From positions 1 to 21,231 of the forward strand of contig CABUCQ010000028.1 in the NCBI GenBank assembly GCA_902490095.1: a stretch of 21,231 nucleotides of DNA. The letters are read 5' to 3'. Positions within the stretch are counted from its first letter, which is position 1. Each line of letters opens with the position of its first letter. Shown in pieces: positions 16,173 through 21,231 of this stretch. The notes beneath the pieces are model-generated. The model was given only the letters and a program-made list of their open reading frames with translations. It ran no database searches and was not told where the DNA came from. Both the position numbers and the translations under genes were made by a program. Source of the stretch: an uncultured Collinsella sp. (GTDB taxonomy: Bacteria > Actinomycetota > Coriobacteriia > Coriobacteriales > Coriobacteriaceae).

Positions 16173-18659
16173 CTATTCGCTACCGTCCCCAGTGTTTTCG
16201 CGGTCGTTGGCAAGCATTGCCGCGCCGGCGACCGTTGTCGCTACGGCGGCGGCAGCGAGCCCGGCGGCAATGCCGGAGCCGTCGCCCGTGTCGGCGAGTT
16301 TTCCGCCCGAGTTCTTGCCCTTGTTGCCCTTACCGTTCTTATCAGCGCTGCCTGCGTTGGAACCCGTGCCACCGTCGGTGCCGGTGCCGCCTGCACTGCT
16401 CGAGGCCGCTACGGTAAAGCTCGCGGCTCCGTCATTAGCAAGCTTGTAGTTTTGCGCCGCGTCGCCCAAAAGACCGTTCGCGCGCACCCAGTACGTTCCC
16501 GCGGTAAATGCCTCGCCCTCGACCATTGCCGTGCCCGGAGCGCCGTCCGCGTCGTGCACAAACTCGAGCTGAGCCGTGCAGGCATCGTTTTCGAGTTTGC
16601 CCTCGAGCAGCGCCGCGACCTTTGTGCGCACATCCTCGCCGGCCTTAAGGCCTTCGAGCCCCTCAAAGTGGGGTGTCAGTGCGCGCGGATCGATATCGAT
16701 GGGCACGGATCCCTGCAGCCCCGTAACGGTCTCGTTGCCCAAGGCGTCGACATCCACGTATTCGATGGTAAACGCATGGCCCGAAGCCGCCACGTTGAGT
16801 ACGTTGCTGCTGTCGACAAGGCGGAAATGGCCCTCGCCAACGGTCTTGCCATCCTGGAGCGAGGCATCGCTCAGCGAGTCGCCGTACGTCATGCGCATGC
16901 GGGTCGGGAGGCAGCACGAAGCCGACTGCGTGTGCTTCGTATCGTAATTGTAATTGCGCTGGTAGATGCTCCGGGCCAGCGCCGCATCAACAAAGTCGGA
17001 TGCGATGATGCCAATGTGCTTGAGGTAATCTGACTTTGTATCCTCGGTGCCGCTGGGATTGATGTACGGGCTCTTGTACAGATGCTCGTTGACTACTCGT
17101 GCCGAGGTAAAAGGATTGCCTCCGTGCGACAAGCCCGTGCAGCTGGTGTAGTTGATAGACCAGCAACGCTCCTGGACTTGCACCTCGGCCCCGGCATCGT
17201 CCACGACGTCCACCTTGTTGCACGTGCGCCCGGTCGTTTCCTTCAGCGCATTATCGACCCAGCTGAGCTTGTCGGTTCCCGTGAGTTTGTACTTGTCCTG
17301 GGCATATACCTTGGTGCAATAGGGCTCTTCATTGCCCGTTTCCCCTATGGCTTCAAATCCCCGCGCGTCTTGGACGAGACACATCGACTGCCCGGAATGC
17401 GCCTTGATCTTGTCATCCCATTGGGTGAGGTCGAGGCCCCACGTGTGGCCGCTTACGCTGTTGCCAGCGAGCCCAAATCGACGCAGCAGGACGATCTTTC
17501 CGCGCACCTCGCCCAGCGTGGGGACGTGGCTCGACGTGTAGAACAGGTTGGGGTTATCGGCCATAACCTTGGCGAAGGCCGTCGTTATGCTTTCGTCGGT
17601 AGCCTCATCGTTGCCGCGCGATGCGAGCATGATGAGCGCTTCTGACGGGTTTTCGTTCAAAAACGTTTTGAAGTACCCGATGACATCGGAGAGATGCAGA
17701 TAGTTCCCGTCTTTTTTGAGTAGGTAGAAAATCCCGTGGTCGATGCCGGGGTCATCGCCCTTTCCGAGCCGGATATCAAAATAGCGAATGCCTTCGAGCA
17801 ACTGCGTGGGAATGTAATCCTGCTGGCATTTTACTTGCGAGGATTGGGGCTCAGTGTCGTTGTCCACGCTGCAGGTGCCCGAATCGTGCGTACCCGGGAT
17901 GCTCAGCTCGTCGAGGAACTTGTTGTCGTCGACGTATTTCATCCAACATGGTCCGTCGACGTAGCTGCTGTACGTGATCCAGTCGAGGCTGCTAACCGTG
18001 GCATCGTTCTTTTTCATGTCGTAACCGATAAGTTCGAGCTCCCACGGAATGCTCTTACTCTTATGGCAGATCTTATTGTTGTCCTGGTCTTCGCCGTTCG
18101 ATTCTATTGCCAGGTACTTAATGTCTTTTTTCTCGGTTTCTTTCTCGACCGTGCGGTCTCGGATGATATAGGTTCCGTTTGATTGACGCTCGAACGCAAA
18201 AGCGCGGCTGGGCTTGTTGTCATACTCGCCGCCCCATACGTGGATGACCTTTCCATCTTTGTCAGAGTCGTCGTCGACCGACCAAATGCTGTAGCCCGTC
18301 TTTTTATGCTCTTCGAAATTGAGCAAGGTGCGGATAGCATACCAGTTTGTATCGTCATTCTTGGTCGTTACGTTCTCAAGGATGAGCTTGCTGGACGTGC
18401 CGTCGTTAAACAGGTGGCAGACGTTGCCGCGAACGTTGCCGTCTTGGTTGACGCTCGCGGTGCGAAAATAGCCCGCGGGGCGAAGGCGAATGACGAAATT
18501 GTCGAGGCTGTCCGACGGTGCGGGTGTGTTGTCTGCAAATGCCGCTCGCAGGGGAATGCCCGGCGCTGCGGTTTCGGGCAGGCTTGCAAGTGGTGACAAC
18601 GCCGCAAGCCCTAGGCCCAGCGTAAACGCTCGGCGGCTGATGGCATGGTGTTCGGTCAT
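16173..18659 (-). CDS. Tat-exported PI-PLC X-domain protein with LADTG sorting-like C-terminus
   Basis: The 828-residue exported protein begins with a twin-arginine signal (S8-R9-R10-A-F-T, hydrophobic stretch, then a likely cleavage near AFA-DN at 40-44). A beta-rich domain at about 45-220 follows; I cannot name it, though a lectin-like trefoil is possible. The catalytic PI-PLC X domain has H258 in GTHD, D295 and R297 in YFDIRLG, and H308 in IDHG. The 50-residue spacing of the two His equals that of the bacterial PI-PLC pair, so phosphodiesterase action on phosphatidylinositol or GPI is plausible. After the enzyme come beta-rich repeats, a Gly/Ser/Asn/Lys spacer, then LADTG (788-792), a hydrophobic helix and a short polar tail, resembling a sortase signal with Ala for Pro. 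GGAGAAG precedes the ATG. Its natural substrate is unknown; host-lipid contact is an inference. Confidence 0.87.
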   Translation of the reverse strand: MTEHHAISRRAFTLGLGLAALSPLASLPETAAPGIPLRAAFADNTPAPSDSLDNFVIRLRPAGYFRTASVNQDGNVRGNVCHLFNDGTSSKLILENVTTKNDDTNWYAIRTLLNFEEHKKTGYSIWSVDDDSDKDGKVIHVWGGEYDNKPSRAFAFERQSNGTYIIRDRTVEKETEKKDIKYLAIESNGEDQDNNKICHKSKSIPWELELIGYDMKKNDATVSSLDWITYSSYVDGPCWMKYVDDNKFLDELSIPGTHDSGTCSVDNDTEPQSSQVKCQQDYIPTQLLEGIRYFDIRLGKGDDPGIDHGIFYLLKKDGNYLHLSDVIGYFKTFLNENPSEALIMLASRGNDEATDESITTAFAKVMADNPNLFYTSSHVPTLGEVRGKIVLLRRFGLAGNSVSGHTWGLDLTQWDDKIKAHSGQSMCLVQDARGFEAIGETGNEEPYCTKVYAQDKYKLTGTDKLSWVDNALKETTGRTCNKVDVVDDAGAEVQVQERCWSINYTSCTGLSHGGNPFTSARVVNEHLYKSPYINPSGTEDTKSDYLKHIGIIASDFVDAALARSIYQRNYNYDTKHTQSASCCLPTRMRMTYGDSLSDASLQDGKTVGEGHFRLVDSSNVLNVAASGHAFTIEYVDVDALGNETVTGLQGSVPIDIDPRALTPHFEGLEGLKAGEDVRTKVAALLEGKLENDACTAQLEFVHDADGAPGTAMVEGEAFTAGTYWVRANGLLGDAAQNYKLANDGAASFTVAASSSAGGTGTDGGTGSNAGSADKNGKGNKGKNSGGKLADTGDGSGIAAGLAAAAVATTVAGAAMLANDRENTGDGSE

Positions 18660-18964
18660 AACTTCTCCATTCGCAGAGTGCGGTTATGCGATAGTTTTGG
18701 TCACTATACTGCCCAGATGTTTAAAGATGCTGGTTTAATTGTCTGCGCGGCGCAATAAATCGGTGGGCGGACGTGTTGGGGTGTTTGTCGTTTTCGTACT
18801 GTTGCCACATTTGGGGCGGTTCCGGCGTCCGGCATCCTCGCGTTCGTCGGCTACAGGCATAAGAAAGGGAGGGTCGGTTTACCGGCCCTCCCTGGGTACG
18901 AAGCGCTGGGGTACCGTCGCTTGTTTGCACTGCGACCGTGTTTCCCGTTGCGCTCGCCAGTCGC
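18660..18964. other. Intergenic region between PI-PLC-like gene and lipoprotein gene
   Basis: About 305 bases without a credible gene. It holds a possible minus-strand -10 for the PI-PLC-like gene (TATAGT, plus-strand 18703-18708) and the terminator of the lipoprotein gene at 18855-18893. Short open frames here have no ribosome site and overlap the terminator. I see nothing else. Confidence 0.55.
18855..18893 (-). terminator. Rho-independent terminator of lipoprotein gene 1
   Basis: AGGGAGGG-T-CGG (18866-18877) pairs with CCG-G-CCCTCCCT (18882-18893) over 12 pairs with one G-T wobble and a TTTA loop. On the minus strand it is followed by TTTCTTAT. It lies about 72 bases after the lipoprotein stop. 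Its stem resembles the terminator of the paralogous upstream gene. Confidence 0.8.
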
Positions 18965-19558
18965 TTAGCGCTTGATCTCGATATCGTCGAGCTTGACGTC
19001 CATGGCCTCGGTCTTGGCCTCGGCGATGTCGTCGGCAAATTCCAGAGACTTCATCATGGTCTCGACGGCGTCCTTGTGCTCCTCGACGTTGTCGATACGC
19101 ACATACACACTGCCGCCGTCAACGTCGGTGAAGTATTCGGTCGTTACGCCGCCCGAGTGTGTATAGGAAGCGTTGCGCCAAGTCTTGCCGTTGTACTTGA
19201 CGGGGTCATTCTCGGTCCACTCAAAGCTGGCATTCCACTTTGCCTCGTAGTCGAACAGCTCGTCGGCGTTCTTGTCAGGATCGAAGACGGGGATGAAGCG
19301 ATCGCTGGCGTGCTCGCTCTCGGTGAACTTAAACTGGGCCCTGTCGGCGGTGTCGCCGGCAACGTCGGTAATCTCGACGCCCTCGGGAACCTCGACCTTA
19401 AACCAAATGAAGTCGGTCCTCATATCCACGGCTGGCTTTTCTGCCCCGCCGCTACCGCCACTTCCGGTAGCGTCGCCGCTGCCACCGCAGCCCACCAGGG
19501 CAACTGCGGCAAAGAGACTGATGCAGAGGGTGAGAATCGCAAAGGCCTTCTTTTTCAT
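18965..19558 (-). CDS. Lipoprotein of unknown function, paralog 1
   Basis: This 197-residue protein has a classical lipoprotein signal: MKKK, a hydrophobic core and the lipobox LVGC with the lipidated Cys at 24. A Gly/Ser-rich tether follows, so it should sit on the outer face of the cytoplasmic membrane. The mature domain (about 45-197) is mixed alpha/beta and opens with DFIWFKVEVPEGV. It shares DRFIPV, KYNGKTW, FTDVDGGSVYV and a helical, acidic end with the next gene, so the two are clear paralogs. I do not recognise a named family. GAGGAGGA is seven bases before the ATG. It has its own terminator downstream and an identical 19-base palindrome-like element upstream, so it is probably transcribed separately from its paralog. 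Confidence 0.9.
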   Translation of the reverse strand: MKKKAFAILTLCISLFAAVALVGCGGSGDATGSGGSGGAEKPAVDMRTDFIWFKVEVPEGVEITDVAGDTADRAQFKFTESEHASDRFIPVFDPDKNADELFDYEAKWNASFEWTENDPVKYNGKTWRNASYTHSGGVTTEYFTDVDGGSVYVRIDNVEEHKDAVETMMKSLEFADDIAEAKTEAMDVKLDDIEIKR

Positions 19559-19632
19559 GGTCGTGTCCTCCTCGATCTGTAACCGCCCATGGATTACCTG
19601 TCTTTACTGTACGCGTGGACGGCTCGCTAGGG

Positions 19633-19648
19633 TGGGCCATGTGTCCCA
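19633..19648. promoter_or_regulatory. Palindromic element upstream of lipoprotein gene 1 (copy 1)
   Basis: TGGGCCATGTGTCCCA is an imperfect palindrome (TGGG-n-CA-nn-TG-n-CCCA) lying about 75 bases before the lipoprotein ATG. It is part of a 19-base string (19631-19649) repeated exactly at 20596-20614. A possible minus-strand -10 (TACAGT, plus-strand 19607-19612) lies just downstream, so the element sits where a regulator could act. Confidence 0.5.
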
Positions 19649-19693
19649 TTCTGAGGGCCGGATTTGCGCCGTTAAGTGGCAATATGTTCGGGC

Positions 19694-19730
19694 GCAAAAG
19701 AGGGGAGGGCTGGTGCTGTCGGCCCTCCCC
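19694..19730 (-). terminator. Rho-independent terminator of lipoprotein gene 2
   Basis: GGGGAGGGCTG (19702-19712) pairs with CGGCCCTCCCC (19720-19730) over 11 pairs with one G-T wobble, and on the minus strand it is followed by TCTTTTGC. It lies 70 bases after the stop at 19800, the same layout as the terminator of paralog 1. Confidence 0.8.
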
Positions 19731-19799
19731 GGGTTGGGCGCCCGTTGTTTTAATGGGGCGCATGTGCGCGGGTGCGCGTAGGCGCGTGCGGGTGTCCCG

Positions 19800-20399
19800 T
19801 TACTTGATCTCGATGCTCGAAATCTCGACTTCGCGTGCCTCGGAAACTGCCTCTTCCATGTCATCGGGGAACTCGATGGAGTTGAGGAGTGCCTCGGCTT
19901 CTTTCTTGTGCTGGTCGAAGTTCGAGATGAGGACGTAGACGCTTCCCGGCTCAACATCGGTAAAAAGCATGGTTGAGATGCCGCTGTTGTCCTCGTATGT
20001 TCCGACGAGCCACGTCCTGCCGTTATACTCGACGGACCCGCCATCCTTCCACTGGAACGTATCCCCCTTCTTTTCCGCCTGGTCGGCGTGGGATTCCTCG
20101 GCCGTCAGCGCTTTTTTCCAAACGGGGATAAAGCGATCGGCCGAGGCGTTCTCGTCTTCGGGGAAGGTGAGCTGGACCCTGTCGGCATTCTTGCCGGCAG
20201 AGTCGCTTACGCCGACGCCCTCGGGCATCTCGACCTTAAACCAGATGTAGTCGGTCTTCTTGGCGACGGGGGCCTTTTCCTTGCTCTCGCTCTTGGGGGC
20301 GCTGCCGCCGCCCGATGCGCTCCCGCCGCAGCCCACAAGGGCGAGCGCGGCAAAGAGGGCGATGCAAAGGGAAAGGATCGATAGGGTCTTTTTCTTCAT
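19800..20399 (-). CDS. Lipoprotein of unknown function, paralog 2
   Basis: This 199-residue paralog of the adjacent gene has the same MKKK start, hydrophobic core and LVGC lipobox (Cys at 24), then a Ser/Gly/Lys tether. The mature domain begins DYIWFKVEMPEGV and shares the segments DRFIPV, EYNGRTW, FTDVEPGSVYV and an acidic helical C-terminus. It differs by a short charged insertion (ALTAEESHADQAEKKGD) after DRFIPVW. The ATG at 20399 is preceded by AAGGAGGA with about seven bases spacing; an in-frame start 24 codons earlier would put charged residues before the signal peptide and is rejected. The function is unknown. The strong similarity and equal layout suggest a fairly old duplication of a whole transcription unit. 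Confidence 0.9.
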   Translation of the reverse strand: MKKKTLSILSLCIALFAALALVGCGGSASGGGSAPKSESKEKAPVAKKTDYIWFKVEMPEGVGVSDSAGKNADRVQLTFPEDENASADRFIPVWKKALTAEESHADQAEKKGDTFQWKDGGSVEYNGRTWLVGTYEDNSGISTMLFTDVEPGSVYVLISNFDQHKKEAEALLNSIEFPDDMEEAVSEAREVEISSIEIK

Positions 20400-20597
20400 G
20401 GTGGCGTCCTCCTTGTCTGCCAGGGACATCGTGTGCCGCGGATCGCTGGGGCGGCGGTTACGCATGCGCATGATGTCTTTGTTTACTGTGCGGTTATTCT
20501 TCCATTCGTCGTCCGGTGCCGTGATGAGCTTGCCCCAACATAGGGCTCCTTACCTATATGTATGCCCCAGTTGCCGCTGCCCGGAAGTCTCGAAAGG

Positions 20598-20613
20598 TGG
20601 GCCATGTGTCCCA
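20598..20613. promoter_or_regulatory. Palindromic element upstream of lipoprotein gene 2 (copy 2)
   Basis: The same TGGGCCATGTGTCCCA as at 19633-19648, within an identical 19-base string at 20596-20614. It lies about 200 bases before the lipoprotein ATG and about 57 bases upstream of the candidate plus-strand -35, so it could serve either divergent gene. Confidence 0.5.
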
Positions 20614-20669
20614 TGTTTGCGGTGCCGACGCCTATCGTTCGTCATAGAAATCCGCGATGGCCAGGTGCG

Positions 20670-20698
20670 CTGACGCTTATGTACTTATGGGCTAGACT
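20670..20698 (+). promoter_or_regulatory. Candidate promoter of the cyclodeaminase-family gene
   Basis: CTGACG (20670-20675) and TAGACT (20693-20698) each match four of six consensus bases and are 17 bases apart. A hairpin of CGGTCGG (20725-20731) and CCGACCG (20742-20748) would form in the leader 28 bases before the ATG. Confidence 0.4.
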
Positions 20699-20775
20699 TA
20701 GCACCATTATGTGATCGATGCGGTCGGTCGGCGGTTTCCACCCGACCGATGTATATGACTTGAAGGTGCATGCGT

Positions 20776-21231
20776 ATGAGCCAAGAGATGATGGACAAGA
20801 CCTGCCGCGGGTTTGCCGAGGCGCTTGCCGCGCGCGAGCCGGTTCCCGGCGGTGGCAGCGCGAGCGCCTTTGTGGGCGCGCTGGGCGCCTCGCTGTGCGG
20901 AATGGTTGCCCGCTACGGTGCGACCAATCCCGCGCTTGCTGATCGTGCGGATGACCTGACGCGTGCGTTTGCCCAGGCAGACGAGTTGGCGCAGGAGCTT
21001 GTGGGTCTGGTCGCCGAGGACGTTCGTGCGTACGGCCAGGTGTCCGCTGCGTACGGTATTCCGCGTGAGGACCCGGCCCGACCGGCTGCGATTCAGGATG
21101 CGCTGCATGTGGCCGCCATGCCGCCGTACCGCATTATGGATGCGTGCGGTCGTGCGCTGGCGCTGCTCGAGGACATGGCCGATAAGGGTTCGCGCCAACT
21201 GCTGTCCGATGTGGCGTGCGGCGCCGTGTTC
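20776..21231 (+). CDS. Formiminotransferase-cyclodeaminase family protein (3' end outside window)
   Basis: The 152 visible residues run in frame to the window edge with no stop. After a short N-terminal helix comes REPVPGGGSASAFVGALGASL, the hallmark glycine-rich loop of the FTCD C-terminal (cyclodeaminase / methenyl-THF cyclohydrolase) fold, followed by the all-helical body typical of the family. Free-standing members act on formimino-THF or methenyl-THF, feeding one-carbon units from histidine breakdown or formate. That links functionally, though not by operon, to fhs at 8574. GAAGGTG lies about eight bases before the ATG at 20776. Which of the two reactions it performs cannot be decided from this part. 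Confidence 0.88.
   Translation, partial: MSQEMMDKTCRGFAEALAAREPVPGGGSASAFVGALGASLCGMVARYGATNPALADRADDLTRAFAQADELAQELVGLVAEDVRAYGQVSAAYGIPREDPARPAAIQDALHVAAMPPYRIMDACGRALALLEDMADKGSRQLLSDVACGAVF

Larger units (their letters stand above)
20400..20775. other. Divergent intergenic region between lipoprotein 2 and the cyclodeaminase gene
   Basis: This 376-base region has no supported gene. It holds the second copy of the palindromic element (20598-20613), a candidate promoter for the plus-strand gene (20670-20698) and a small leader hairpin (20725-20748). On the minus side, TGTCTTT near 20474 followed by ACTGT repeats an arrangement seen before paralog 1 at 19599-19610. Confidence 0.5.

Noticed and set aside
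18739..18975. 78-codon plus-strand frame between PI-PLC-like and lipoprotein genes
   Set aside because: Runs through the minus-strand terminator hairpin and into the lipoprotein gene, without a ribosome site or a plausible domain.
20494..20541. 15-residue minus-strand leader frame before lipoprotein gene 2 with AAGGAG upstream
   Set aside because: The ribosome site is only four bases from the ATG, and no regulatory residue run or conserved counterpart is seen before paralog 1.
1..21231. CRISPR arrays, insertion sequences, tRNA or rRNA genes
   Set aside because: No regularly spaced repeats, transposase-like proteins or conserved RNA cores were found on either strand by eye.

Overview
The window looks like chromosomal DNA of a high-GC, anaerobic, Gram-positive actinobacterium, most likely a Coriobacteriia member of the Collinsella type. 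This assignment is an inference. It rests on the strong GC bias at third codon positions, AGGAGG-type ribosome binding sites with some GTG/TTG starts, and an anaerobe's superoxide reductase. Formate-tetrahydrofolate ligase, lipobox lipoproteins and a Tat-exported protein with a sortase-like tail point the same way. No 16S gene or other decisive marker is present. No CRISPR array, insertion sequence, tRNA or rRNA was seen.

Left part (1-8.4 kb, all plus strand): the 3' bulk of a SWIM/SNF2 helicase, a one-iron superoxide reductase, a 661-residue NAD-synthetase-like protein, then the tightly coupled ruvC-ruvA-ruvB Holliday-junction operon. The NAD-synthetase-like protein has lost the recognisable catalytic motifs of both its glutaminase and synthetase domains and carries a C-terminal extension, so it is probably a pseudoenzyme. 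A LexA-type box (GAAC-N4-GTTC) sits just downstream of an extended -10 element before ruvC, which points to SOS control.

Middle (8.5-14.2 kb): fhs (formate-tetrahydrofolate ligase) with its own promoter and a textbook terminator; a single-pass membrane protein with a disordered Thr-motif cytoplasmic head, a PASTA-like outer domain and an amphipathic heptad tail; and a convergent cation diffusion facilitator. Divergent from the latter is an unrecognised protein with two equally spaced zinc ribbons. Their shared intergenic region contains a perfect 7-bp inverted repeat.

Right part (14.2-21.2 kb, accessory in character): an orphan DUF1016/YhcG-type PD-(D/E)xK nuclease, a small PH-like protein, and a large Tat-exported PI-PLC-like enzyme ending in an LADTG sorting-like tail. 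Next come two tandem paralogous lipoproteins, each with its own terminator and an identical 19-bp palindromic element upstream. The window ends inside a formiminotransferase-cyclodeaminase family gene, which with fhs indicates tetrahydrofolate one-carbon metabolism.

The best leads for something undescribed are the NAD-synthetase-like pseudoenzyme beside ruvCAB, the duplicated lipoprotein transcription unit with its palindrome, and the membrane protein with PASTA-like and heptad-repeat regions.
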